DNA of 53,684 nt from Chitinophagales bacterium. Its GTDB lineage: Bacteria > Bacteroidota > Bacteroidia > Chitinophagales > LD1. The stretch lies in NCBI GenBank assembly GCA_025057415.1, contig JANWXI010000006.1, positions 1-53,684 of the forward strand, written 5' to 3'. The notes below the pieces were generated by a model that saw nothing but the letters and a program-made list of their open reading frames with translations, was not told the origin of the DNA and did no database searches. Shown here in pieces: positions 26,150-34,318 of the stretch (its first letter is position 1; the number at the start of each line of letters is the position of its first letter). The position numbers and the translations under genes are program-made.

Positions 26150-27808
26150 TCACGTAGCTATTTTTTGGTTTACGATATGCAGCACTTCCTCTTCTAATTT
26201 TTTTGCAAGCTGAAGCACTTCCTCTGCCCGCGAGAGTGTCTGCTGCACAAACGTTTTATCCTCACAGCCGCCGGCGTTGATTTTCACGTTCAGGTATGCT
26301 CCGTACACCGCACCACGGGCACAGATGGCGCCCACGCCGGCATCGCTCACCGAGTTGGGATTTCCGATTTCAGCCATGGCTTTTATCACTTCAAAGCTTT
26401 GCAGCGAAAGCTCCATCACCTGCAGGGGTGTTTCTATTGCGTAACGCACTGCCTGCTGTATGGCTTGTTGACGCGCTGCTTTCTCCGCATCGGTGTTTTT
26501 GGGCAGCGCGTATGCTTCCATAATGCGGTTGAAGGCGCGGGTATCTTCATCTACCAGTGACAATAGACGGTCTTTGATGCGTTGTCCTTTTTCGGCATAA
26601 TCAGAAAACTCTTTCCAACGTTCATCCCAGCCGCGCTTATGTGAAGAAAGGTTGGCCACCATGGTACCCAGCGCTATGCCCAGCGCTCCCACGTAAGCAG
26701 CCACAGACCCACCACCCGGAGCGGGGCTTTCGCTCGCAGTTTCATTGGCAAATTCGCGCAGGTTCATTTTCACTAACCTCTGTGCGTTTGCATCCTCGAT
26801 AAGGTATTCAATTACTCGTTCGCGCGGATGAAAAGGCGCCAAATCATCTAACCCCAAACTTTTGATAGCAATGTGAATTAACTCTTCCTCACTTACGCCT
26901 GTGCTGCGCTGTTGTTTTTCCAAAAAGTAACGGCCTGCATCTAACAATGCCTGTTTGGGTATTAAGCCCACCAGTTCGCTGCCGGTAACGCGCATGCCCC
27001 TGCGGGTAGCGCTCTTTACACACTCTTCAAATGCTATGTGCACGGGCGTTACCTGTATGTTGGTGAGGTTCATGCTCACCTGCGCTATTTTATATTCGGG
27101 GATGTACCATCCAATGCCCTTTACCGCTTTGCAGGCGCCCGGTTGTACAACTTCCTCTCCTTTTTCGTTTTTCACTTTGCGCCCCTGCTCCCTTACATCA
27201 AACGCCACAGCGTTGGCGCGCCGGGTAGAAGTGGTATTCAGGTTCACATTATAGGCAATCAGAATGTTGCGCGCACCGATGGCGATGTTACCGCTCTTTT
27301 CGTTGAATTGCGCTGGGCCATAGTCGGGTTTCCACTCCGGCAGGATGATTTTCCGGGGAATACCCTCGTACTCGCCCGCCCGCACATCTGCCAGGTTTTT
27401 GCGATGCGGTGCCGTGGCGGCATATTCGTACAGGTAAACCGGAATGCCCAACTCCCTGCCTACGCGCTCTCCCAACCGGTGTGCGCAGGCGATACAATCC
27501 TCCATGGTAGCGTTGGCTATCGGTATAAACGGACACACATCCGTAGCGCCAAAGCGCGGGTGGGCGCCCGTGTGATGGCGCATGTCTATCAACTCCGTAG
27601 CCACGCATATTGCCCGGTATGCCGCCTCTACTACACTGTTATCATCGCCTACAAACGTCACTACCGTGCGGTTGGTGCCTTTGCCCGGATCTACGTGCAG
27701 AAGTTTTACGCCCTCTGTCCGCTCAATGGCATCAGTGATCCGGCGTATCACATCCATGTTTCGGCCCTCGCTGAAATTCGGTACACACTCTATGATTTTA
27801 TTGCTCAT
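26150..27808 (-). CDS. ftcD: bifunctional glutamate formimidoyltransferase / formimidoyltetrahydrofolate cyclodeaminase
   Basis: 552 residues joining two enzymes of the histidine-degradation and one-carbon pathway. Residues 1-~330 are the formiminotransferase domain (IIECVPNFSEGRN, DPGKGTNRTVVTFVG, HTGAHPRFGATDVCPF). Residues ~340-552 are the cyclodeaminase (SPAPGGGSVAAYVGALG, GNPNSVSDAGVGA). The start at 27808 follows the family N terminus (MSNKIIECVP) and leaves a 9-bp upstream extension unused. The fusion matches the mammalian FTCD layout. No other hut gene is nearby in the window. Confidence 0.94.
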   Translation of the reverse strand: MSNKIIECVPNFSEGRNMDVIRRITDAIERTEGVKLLHVDPGKGTNRTVVTFVGDDNSVVEAAYRAICVATELIDMRHHTGAHPRFGATDVCPFIPIANATMEDCIACAHRLGERVGRELGIPVYLYEYAATAPHRKNLADVRAGEYEGIPRKIILPEWKPDYGPAQFNEKSGNIAIGARNILIAYNVNLNTTSTRRANAVAFDVREQGRKVKNEKGEEVVQPGACKAVKGIGWYIPEYKIAQVSMNLTNIQVTPVHIAFEECVKSATRRGMRVTGSELVGLIPKQALLDAGRYFLEKQQRSTGVSEEELIHIAIKSLGLDDLAPFHPRERVIEYLIEDANAQRLVKMNLREFANETASESPAPGGGSVAAYVGALGIALGTMVANLSSHKRGWDERWKEFSDYAEKGQRIKDRLLSLVDEDTRAFNRIMEAYALPKNTDAEKAARQQAIQQAVRYAIETPLQVMELSLQSFEVIKAMAEIGNPNSVSDAGVGAICARGAVYGAYLNVKINAGGCEDKTFVQQTLSRAEEVLQLAKKLEEEVLHIVNQKIAT

Positions 27809-27951
27809 ACATCTCAATTACAGTGCGAGAATATGAAAACCGGCGCAAAACAGCCCAACAAAAGGTTGACCGGTTGATTTGCAATTTTCAAACCCGCCGG
27901 CGTTGATTTTTGTAAATGATAAAAGTTGAGCTTCCTTTGCGGGCTTTTCGG

Positions 27952-29100
27952 ATGATGCTCCGGTGTTATTTTTCAAATCTTCAGATGTGTTGGGCGCTTA
28001 TTTGTGTGCTCACCCTTTGCGCCTGCGAAACGCCCGAAAAAGTGCTCAAAAGCACAAACATTGACTACAAAAAGTCAAAAGCCATACACTGGTACAACAA
28101 GAAAGAGTACGTAAAGTGCATTCCGGTACTGGAAGAACTAATCGGTTTGCTCAAAGGGCGCGAATCCGTAGAGGAGTTTTACTATATGTACTGCATGGCC
28201 AACTACAAACAGGGCGACTACCTCATCGCTGCCTATCACTTTAAGAATTTTTTTGACCAATATCCCAACGGCTCACATGCCGAAGAGTGCTTGTACATGT
28301 ATGCCAAAAGCAATCTGCAACTATCGCCCAAGCCCGAATTAGACCAAACTTATACGCTCAAAGCGTTGGAAGCATACCAGTATTTCTTCAATATGTTTCC
28401 GGACAGTCGCTATACAGCCGAGTGCAACGAAGCTGTGAGCAAACTGCGCAAGAAATTAGAGAAAAAGGTGCTCAACGCTGCCGAACTCTACTACCGTACC
28501 CAAAACTACAAAGCCGCAGCTACTTCTTACGAAAACCTCCTTATTGACTATCCCGATATTGACGACAACGAGAAAATCAGTTTCATGATTGTGAAGTCAA
28601 ACTACAAGTATGCCGAAAACTCCATTTACGAAAAGCGCGTGGAGCGTTTCAAACACGTCATTGAAAGTTACAACGCTTTTAAATACAAATTCCCGCAGAG
28701 CCGGTATTTAGCCGAAGCCACCCGGCTCAAGCAATCTGCCCATTATCAGATAGTAAAAAGCGCCTTTGACTGGGCAGATGCCTGCCCCCTGGCTGACAAA
28801 GAGAAAAACTACCGCGCCGCATTTACCGAAGCTGCCCAGCAACTGCCCAACATCACCGATGAGCGACAAAAACAGGAAATAAGCGAGTGGACAGAGCGCG
28901 GATACTTTATGATTATTAAAAACTATTACCTGTTCAGCGAAACCCGCAAGGGCAGCGAGCGCGAAAGCGCCTTGCAGAAAACTATCCAAAATTATTATAC
29001 ATTTGCCGACCTTTACCCGAAGAGCAAATACCTCCGCGAGGCGGAAAAACTCTTTTACCAATGCACCGAACAACTGAAAAAACTAAAGACCAATGGATAA
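27952..29100 (+). CDS. bamD: outer membrane protein assembly factor BamD (lipoprotein)
   Basis: 382 residues from the ATG at 27952. An upstream ATG at 27916 would add 12 residues before the signal. The lipobox LCAC places the lipid on Cys25, followed by TPEKVLKSTNIDYK. The body is a string of TPR-like helical repeats (AIHWYNKKEYVKCIPVLEEL, AAYHFKNFFDQYPNG, AYQYFFNMFPDSRY), the BamD layout, part of the beta-barrel assembly machine on the periplasmic face of the outer membrane. It overlaps rpoZ by 8 bp and starts the bamD-rpoZ-coaC operon. Confidence 0.9.
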   Translation: MMLRCYFSNLQMCWALICVLTLCACETPEKVLKSTNIDYKKSKAIHWYNKKEYVKCIPVLEELIGLLKGRESVEEFYYMYCMANYKQGDYLIAAYHFKNFFDQYPNGSHAEECLYMYAKSNLQLSPKPELDQTYTLKALEAYQYFFNMFPDSRYTAECNEAVSKLRKKLEKKVLNAAELYYRTQNYKAAATSYENLLIDYPDIDDNEKISFMIVKSNYKYAENSIYEKRVERFKHVIESYNAFKYKFPQSRYLAEATRLKQSAHYQIVKSAFDWADACPLADKEKNYRAAFTEAAQQLPNITDERQKQEISEWTERGYFMIIKNYYLFSETRKGSERESALQKTIQNYYTFADLYPKSKYLREAEKLFYQCTEQLKKLKTNG

Positions 29101-29431
29101 GTCAAAACGCATGAAACTCACCCAGATTTCTCCGGTGTTGGACACCCAAAATCTGGAAGCCATCGGCAAAAAAACCGGTAACCTGTACGAGGCGCTCTAC
29201 ATCATTTCGTGCCGCGCCAACCAGATTTCCCGCGAACTGAAAGAGGAACTTCACGCCAAGCTCGAGGATTTTGCCTCTCACAGCGACAGCTACGAAGAGG
29301 TTCAGGAAAACCGCGAACAGATAGAAATTTCGCGCTTCTACGAGCGCCTGCCCCACCCCACTATCATCGCTACCAAAGAGTTTATGAACGATGAGCTGAC
29401 TTACCGCTACGAAGAGGAAAGAACCGAGTAA
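29093..29431 (+). CDS. rpoZ: RNA polymerase omega subunit, Bacteroidota type
   Basis: 112 residues. Core segments fit the omega fold: NLYEALYIISCRANQI (the conserved 'A...I...RA.Q' helix), RELKEELHAKLEDFAS, then PTIIATKEFMNDELTYRYEE, the tail typical of Bacteroidota omega proteins. Its place between bamD and coaC is the usual one in this phylum. It overlaps bamD by 8 bp, and coaC begins 23 bp later. It assists RNA polymerase assembly in the cytoplasm. Confidence 0.88.
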   Translation: MDKSKRMKLTQISPVLDTQNLEAIGKKTGNLYEALYIISCRANQISRELKEELHAKLEDFASHSDSYEEVQENREQIEISRFYERLPHPTIIATKEFMNDELTYRYEEERTE

Positions 29432-29454
29432 GTCGCCCACTTCGCCTTTAAGCC

Positions 29455-30003
29455 ATGAACTACCTGCAGCATAAAAAAATCGTACTGGGTGTTTGTGGCT
29501 CTATTGCCGCGTACAAAGCCGCATTTCTCACTCGGCTGCTCATTAAGCATCAGGCAGAGGTGCGCGTCATCATGACCCGCTCTGCTGCCGAGTTTATCAC
29601 GCCGCTCACTTTCTCTACGCTCAGCCGCAACGAAGTTTACACCGATTTCACCAACGGCGCTCACGCCTGGCACAGTCACGTTGAAATGGGCTTGTGGGCC
29701 GATGCCATGGTAATAGCGCCTGCCAGCGCTAACACCATTGCCAAAATGGCTCAGGCAGTATGCGACAATCTGCTCTTAGCCACCTACCTCTCAGCCCGTT
29801 GCCCTGTATTTTTCGCCCCTGCTATGGACCTTGACATGTGGAAGCACAAAGCGGTGCGGCGCAACATTGAGTTGCTACACTCCTACGGCAACATCCTTAT
29901 TCCGGTCGAAGACGGTGAGTTAGCCAGCGGCTTATCGGGTGAAGGACGCATGGCAGAACCCGAGCACATCATTCAGCACCTGCAGGAGTATTTCCGCATA
30001 TAA
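29455..30003 (+). CDS. coaC: phosphopantothenoylcysteine decarboxylase domain protein, CoaC half only
   Basis: Flavoprotein that decarboxylates 4'-phosphopantothenoylcysteine in coenzyme A synthesis. The HFCD-fold motifs are present: GVCGSIAAYKA near residue 15, VIMTRSAAEFITPLTF, HVEMGLWADAMVIAPASANTIAKMAQ and the substrate-binding APAMDLDMW. The usual bacterial CoaBC fusion is ~400 residues. This protein stops at 182, after GELASGLSGEGRMAEP, and lacks the CoaB ligase half. Two bases separate its stop from that of the convergent pyruvate kinase gene. The ligase must be elsewhere in the genome or its absence marks a real split. Confidence 0.9.
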   Translation: MNYLQHKKIVLGVCGSIAAYKAAFLTRLLIKHQAEVRVIMTRSAAEFITPLTFSTLSRNEVYTDFTNGAHAWHSHVEMGLWADAMVIAPASANTIAKMAQAVCDNLLLATYLSARCPVFFAPAMDLDMWKHKAVRRNIELLHSYGNILIPVEDGELASGLSGEGRMAEPEHIIQHLQEYFRI

Positions 30004-30005
30004 AT

Positions 30006-31436
30006 TCACTCCACTATCGTAACCTTCATCATGTTGGCGCGGCCTTTGTTTGCCAACGGCATGCTCCCAACGTTTACCACCAAATCGCCCGGCTTCAAAA
30101 AGTTATTTTCTTTCAGTATGCGGATTACATCCCGTATGGTGGTATCGGTGCCAATAAATTTATCGTAGTAAAATGCGCGCACTCCCCAACACAAACTCAA
30201 AGCATTGAGCAAATCGCGGTTTTCGGTAAAGATGAAAATATTTGCCTTGGGGCGATAGCTGCTCAGCATAAAAGCGGTATAGCCCGAAAACGTCATACCG
30301 ATAATCGCTTTGGCGCCCAACTCGCTGCTCATGCGCGCGGCATTGTAGCATATCGCATCGCTCACAAAAGTGCTTGAGCTTTTTTCGGCACGCAGGTCTT
30401 TGTCGTATATCATGCCGGAGTGCTCAACATTACTCAGTATTTTTTCCATCACCTCAATCACGCGCACCGGGTATTTGCCTGTGCTGGTTTCACCGCTCAG
30501 CATCACAGCATCGGCTCCGTCAATCACCGCATTGGCTACATCTGTTATTTCAGCACGCGTCGGGTTCGGATTTTCCATCATGCTGTCCATCATCTGCGTT
30601 GCCACCACCACCGGCTTGGCATAGCGAATGCAACGGTTGATAATATCTTTTTGTATCAGCGGCATCCGTTCCTGCGGCACTTCCACCGCCAGGTCGCCAC
30701 GCGCTATCATAATGCCATCGCTCACTTTAATAATTTCATCTATATCGCGCAGCGCCTCGGGTTTCTCAATTTTTGCCATCACTTTCAAAAAACTGTTCTT
30801 CTTACCGATGATTTTTTTCAGCTCCAGCACATCATTAGGCGAGCGTACAAACGACAGCGCTATCCAGTTAGCTCCGTTGGCGATGGCAAACTTCAAATCC
30901 TTGCGGTCTTTATCGGTTAGCGCCGGGATTGACGTTTTCGTATCCGGAAGGTTCACCCCTTTGTTACTGCTTATTTTACCACCCGTTACCACCTTAGCTT
31001 TTATGGTGTCGCGCCCATTGGTGCTGATAACTTTCAGCTCAATCTTACCGTCATCTATCAAAATCGCATCGCCCGGTAATACCTCCTGCGGTAGTCGCGA
31101 ATAGTTGATAAATATTTTTTTAAAGGTACTCACACACTCTTTGTTGGTGATTTCCACCTCGCGCCCTTGCTCCAGTACCTCCATGTTATCGCGCACCTCG
31201 CCCAGCCGTATTTTCGGACCCTGCAAATCAACCAGTATCGCAATGTTGAGTTGATGCTCCTTATTGATTTGCTGTACTTTCCTGAAACCCTCCAAATGCA
31301 GCGCATGATTGCCGTGGCTCATATTGAAGCGAAACACATCCAGCCCGTTTCGCACCATGGCTTCCATCACTTCAATGCGGCTGCACGCCGGGCCGTACGT
31401 AGCAATGATTTTGGTTTTATTTACTCGGATACGCAT
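30006..31436 (-). CDS. pyk: pyruvate kinase
   Basis: Transfers phosphate from phosphoenolpyruvate to ADP in glycolysis. 476 residues with the whole barrel: KTKIIATYGPAC near the start, NMSHGNH, the active-site segment VMAKIEKPEALRDIDEI, MIARGDLAVEVP, ATQMMDSMMENPNPTRAEITD and MLSGETSTGKYPV. The C-terminal allosteric domain is present. It follows the IPExxxVDY-family gene by 9 bp, a conserved pairing in Bacteroidota, and converges on coaC. Confidence 0.95.
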   Translation of the reverse strand: MRIRVNKTKIIATYGPACSRIEVMEAMVRNGLDVFRFNMSHGNHALHLEGFRKVQQINKEHQLNIAILVDLQGPKIRLGEVRDNMEVLEQGREVEITNKECVSTFKKIFINYSRLPQEVLPGDAILIDDGKIELKVISTNGRDTIKAKVVTGGKISSNKGVNLPDTKTSIPALTDKDRKDLKFAIANGANWIALSFVRSPNDVLELKKIIGKKNSFLKVMAKIEKPEALRDIDEIIKVSDGIMIARGDLAVEVPQERMPLIQKDIINRCIRYAKPVVVATQMMDSMMENPNPTRAEITDVANAVIDGADAVMLSGETSTGKYPVRVIEVMEKILSNVEHSGMIYDKDLRAEKSSSTFVSDAICYNAARMSSELGAKAIIGMTFSGYTAFMLSSYRPKANIFIFTENRDLLNALSLCWGVRAFYYDKFIGTDTTIRDVIRILKENNFLKPGDLVVNVGSMPLANKGRANMMKVTIVE

Positions 31437-31445
31437 AAGTAGGTA

Positions 31446-31913
31446 TTACCGAAAATTTCTTTTAAAAATGGGACGCACAGATTTTAGTTCTTCCTCATAT
31501 ATAAGACGTTCTTTATTCTTTACACGCTCCAGCGGTATCTCACAACACATCACCACTTCCTCCCATTGCTGTACCTGTGTACATACAGCGTGTATGTGCT
31601 CATCGCTGCACTCTCCTTGCAGCTTCAGCAGATAGTCAAAGGTACCTGCCTCCGGCAGCAACACATCCGTGCCGTTTTTGTTCGCAAAAAAAACATAAAT
31701 CGTTTTGCCGTAATTCCCCTCTGCTTTCATAACACTGAAAAACACATTTCGTTCGCGCGCAGCGCTCTCAAAAATGATGTCCTTGATTTTTCGGAAATCA
31801 CACCCGAGCAGCTCATTCAGCAAATACGCAAGGCGGTACTCTTTCAGCGTGGTTGCTATGCCAATCAGGCGGTAGTCATCCTCAAACCTGTTTTGTATTG
31901 TTCGGGCGCTCAT
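31446..31913 (-). CDS. IPExxxVDY family protein beside pyruvate kinase
   Basis: Small soluble protein of the IPExxxVDY family, a Bacteroidota family of unknown function usually encoded next to pyruvate kinase. The signature here reads LPEAGTFDY, with FFANKNG just before. The conserved N-terminal stretch is FEDDYRLIGIATTLKEYRLAYLLNELLG. The ATG at 31913 (155 residues) places that stretch at the distance seen in the family; upstream ATGs at 31961 and 31973 would add 16-20 residues and are possible. It heads the pyruvate kinase operon. Repeat copy C has its head about 120 bp from this start. Confidence 0.8.
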   Translation of the reverse strand: MSARTIQNRFEDDYRLIGIATTLKEYRLAYLLNELLGCDFRKIKDIIFESAARERNVFFSVMKAEGNYGKTIYVFFANKNGTDVLLPEAGTFDYLLKLQGECSDEHIHAVCTQVQQWEEVVMCCEIPLERVKNKERLIYEEELKSVRPIFKRNFR

Positions 31914-31973
31914 GCGTTTGCTAAGATAATCGTAATTCCCCAAACGGAGTGCCACCCCCATGCAGATGTTCAA

Positions 31974-32430
31974 AAAAAATCTCTGAGCCGGCCAACTGCC
32001 CGATACATATAATAAATATTTTTACTATTTGGGGGTGCCCCCGCTGCTTCGCTCCGCGCGGCTCCGCTTCGCAGCGGGGTCGGGCTGGCTACGGGGTACG
32101 CTGCCGCTCCCGTGCTCCACTGCGTTACGCACCGCTCCCTACGGTCGCGCCCTTCGCATCCCTAACCCGGCTTGCGCATCCTTATGCAAATATGCGATAT
32201 TGAATTGCTGAACTTTCATACCTTCTTTACATCATCCGGTTTTCACAAAACCGTATTTGCGAAAATTCATCCGGGGCAATGCCATAATACAGCACATGTA
32301 CAAATGAATATACTTTTTTAATACCACCTTGTGAAAGTTGCGTTCGTCTCAAAGAAATAATGCGATACTATTGTATTATTAACAACGAATATTTTCGGGT
32401 TGATTAAACTTTTAATAAATTGTTAATTCT
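31974..32430. other. gene-free stretch between divergent genes
   Basis: It contains repeat copy C (32031-32180) and an AT-rich remainder. The remainder holds a perfect 7-bp hairpin CGGTTTT/AAAACCG (32237-32253, loop of 3). No protein or RNA gene is supported. Confidence 0.55.
32031..32180 (+). repeat. GC-rich dispersed repeat, copy C (type II, truncated)
   Basis: Head GGGGGTGCCCCC at 32031 preceded by a T-rich run. The 9-bp CCCCGCTGC/GCAGCGGGG head stem is kept. The middle is type II: instead of the AT-looped hairpin it has CGTGCTCCACTGCGTTACGC and CCCTACGGTCGCG. The copy breaks off after the TCGCATCCCTAACCC box and lacks the tail hairpin and AT-rich box of full copies. It lies between divergent genes. 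Confidence 0.85.
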
Positions 32431-32850
32431 ATGTATTTACGCGCTGTGATTTCCGCTTGTAGCATACCCCGTTTTTTGCTTTGCATGGCTATGCCCCTGA
32501 GCTTGATATGCGGCTGTAAAAAACAACCCGGTACCGGTGGACTGGCTACCATCTCCGGCAGAGTGTATGCCTATGAATACAACAATTTCGGTCTGCTGGT
32601 CGACTCCGGCTACGTAGCCGATGAGCGGGTGTATATCTCCTATGGCGGGGGCAATGCTGCCGATGATAACGTGCGAACAGGCATCGGGGGAGAGTTCAGA
32701 TTCGAATGGCTGCAAAAAGGCGACTATGCCGTGTGGGTTATCAGCGAATGTGACACCTGCCCGCTCAGGCAACAAATCATCAAACAACACGTAACCATAA
32801 CCGGTAAAAAGCAAAACCTCACGCTGCCCGATTTCGTCATCCGTATCTGA
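32431..32850 (+). CDS. predicted lipoprotein with a carboxypeptidase-regulatory-like domain
   Basis: 139 residues. The signal ends in a lipobox around LICGC (Cys29, or Cys27), followed by KKQPGTGG. The mature part looks like a single beta-sandwich (ISGRVYAYEYNNFG...DERVYISYGGG...FRFEWLQKGDYAVWVI), the layout of regulatory-like (Cna-B/carboxypeptidase D) domains, with a CxxC-like DTCP segment. Outer-membrane anchoring is likely. Its stop is 1 bp before the VTC-domain gene, so it belongs to that operon and may be its envelope part. Confidence 0.75.
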   Translation: MYLRAVISACSIPRFLLCMAMPLSLICGCKKQPGTGGLATISGRVYAYEYNNFGLLVDSGYVADERVYISYGGGNAADDNVRTGIGGEFRFEWLQKGDYAVWVISECDTCPLRQQIIKQHVTITGKKQNLTLPDFVIRI

Positions 32851-32851
32851 A

Positions 32852-33631
32852 ATGCAACCCGACACCACACCATATCATTTGTTGATTGACAGCCGGCTGG
32901 CTGAAATGAAGCCGATTACCCTCGAGGAGTTGGACCGCGTGGAAATGCTCAACCGCATTGACACAAAATTCGTTTTTCACATAAAATACCTGGAGCAAAT
33001 TCTCCAGGAAATAACCCCCCACTATTACGTGCTCGAGATTGACGGCAAACGCAAATTTCAGTATGAGAGTTTGTATTTCGATACAGACGACTACCTGCTG
33101 TACCGCTTCCACCACAACGGCAAATTTAACCGCCTCAAAGTCCGCTACCGCAAATACCTCGACTCCGGCCTCTGTTACTTTGAAGTGAAATACAAAGTAA
33201 AGGGAACGCGCACCGATAAGCGCCGCATACGTGAAGACGACATACACCACCACCTGAGCACGCGCGAAATGGCGCTCATTGAACACGACTACCTCGATGC
33301 AAACTCACTGAAAGAAAAAATGGCAATCTGCTTTACCCGAATAACCCTTGCTAACAGTAACTTCCGCGAGCGGCTCACAATTGATACCGATGTGCTGTTT
33401 GATAATTTCAGAGAGAAAAAAACTTTCCCTGAGCTGGTGGTAGCCGAGGTAAAATCTGACAAGTACTCCAGCGGCAGCCCCATGATACATGCGCTGAAAA
33501 AACGCCACATTGACGAGCTGCCCTTCAGCAAATACGCCACAGCAGTTGCCATGCTCGAAGATGTAAAGAACAACAACTTTAAACCCAATTTTCTGAAAAT
33601 TAACCGCATACTTCATGGAAACCGCACCTGA
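32852..33631 (+). CDS. polyphosphate polymerase (VTC) domain protein
   Basis: 259 residues of the VTC domain, the catalytic tunnel fold of yeast polyphosphate polymerase and its bacterial relatives. Seen: ETxxRVEMLNRIDTKFVFH (~24-44), the basic strand RLKVRYRKY (~95-103), FEVKYKVKG and the acidic pair AEVKSDKYS near residue 205. These line the tunnel in the family: basic residues bind phosphate and Glu binds metal. Many bacterial members sit next to a DUF4956 gene, as here. Whether it makes polyphosphate is untested. It overlaps the next gene by 17 bp. Confidence 0.88.
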   Translation: MQPDTTPYHLLIDSRLAEMKPITLEELDRVEMLNRIDTKFVFHIKYLEQILQEITPHYYVLEIDGKRKFQYESLYFDTDDYLLYRFHHNGKFNRLKVRYRKYLDSGLCYFEVKYKVKGTRTDKRRIREDDIHHHLSTREMALIEHDYLDANSLKEKMAICFTRITLANSNFRERLTIDTDVLFDNFREKKTFPELVVAEVKSDKYSSGSPMIHALKKRHIDELPFSKYATAVAMLEDVKNNNFKPNFLKINRILHGNRT

Positions 33632-34280
33632 CACCCAAAATTTGATTAAAGAGTTTTTTAATGCGTACCCGTACATGGATTTCTTCATCCGGTACGTATG
33701 GAACCTGCTGGTAATTTTTTGGGTGGTGGGTTTTATTTACTATCCGCGCCACAAAAACAAAGATTTTCTCTTCACGTTTTTGCTGTTCAATACCGTCATT
33801 TTCCTGATATGTTACCTGCTTAGCTCCGAAAAAATCAAAATAGGTTTTGCACTCGGCTTGTTTGCCGTGTTTTCCATACTGCGCTACCGCACCGTTACGG
33901 TGCCCGTTCGCGAGATGGGATACTTTTTTGTATCCATCACATTAGGCCTCATCAACTCTCTTTCGCAAATGAACGACCCATCGTCCATCACGGTGCTGGT
34001 AGTGGCTAATCTCATCGTAGTAGCCATGGTGTGGTTACTGGACCGCCAGATGGGCCTGGAGCACGAAAATTTCAAAACCATCAACTACGAGCGCATAGAC
34101 CTCATTAAACCCGAGCTGCGCGAAGAAATGCTCGAAGACCTCCGCAAACGAACCGGTTTGCCCATACACCGCGTTGAAATTGTGCGGATAGATTTCCTGC
34201 GCGATGTGGCGCGCGTTAATGCGTTTTATTATTCTCTCGAAAACGAAACCAGCAGCTACGTACTCACTGAAGACGATTAA
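33615..34280 (+). CDS. DUF4956 integral membrane protein
   Basis: 221 residues, recognised as DUF4956 from three or four hydrophobic spans (~20-45, ~52-70, ~75-92 and ~110-145) with the conserved loop ILRYRTVTVPVREMGYFFV. A soluble C-terminal part (~150-221) follows. In many bacteria this family is coupled to VTC-domain proteins, and it may be the membrane part of a polyphosphate- or exopolymer-linked complex. It overlaps the VTC gene by 17 bp, and the frame of the next gene's upstream ATG overlaps its stop. Function is not known. Confidence 0.87.
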   Translation: METAPDTQNLIKEFFNAYPYMDFFIRYVWNLLVIFWVVGFIYYPRHKNKDFLFTFLLFNTVIFLICYLLSSEKIKIGFALGLFAVFSILRYRTVTVPVREMGYFFVSITLGLINSLSQMNDPSSITVLVVANLIVVAMVWLLDRQMGLEHENFKTINYERIDLIKPELREEMLEDLRKRTGLPIHRVEIVRIDFLRDVARVNAFYYSLENETSSYVLTEDD

Positions 34281-34318
34281 TGATACTCTACTTACGTTTT
34301 AACCTCTTACACATACGA

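Noticed and set aside
26955-27877. Long plus-strand frames antisense to ftcD
   Set aside because: ftcD has complete family motifs across both domains; the antisense frames show none.
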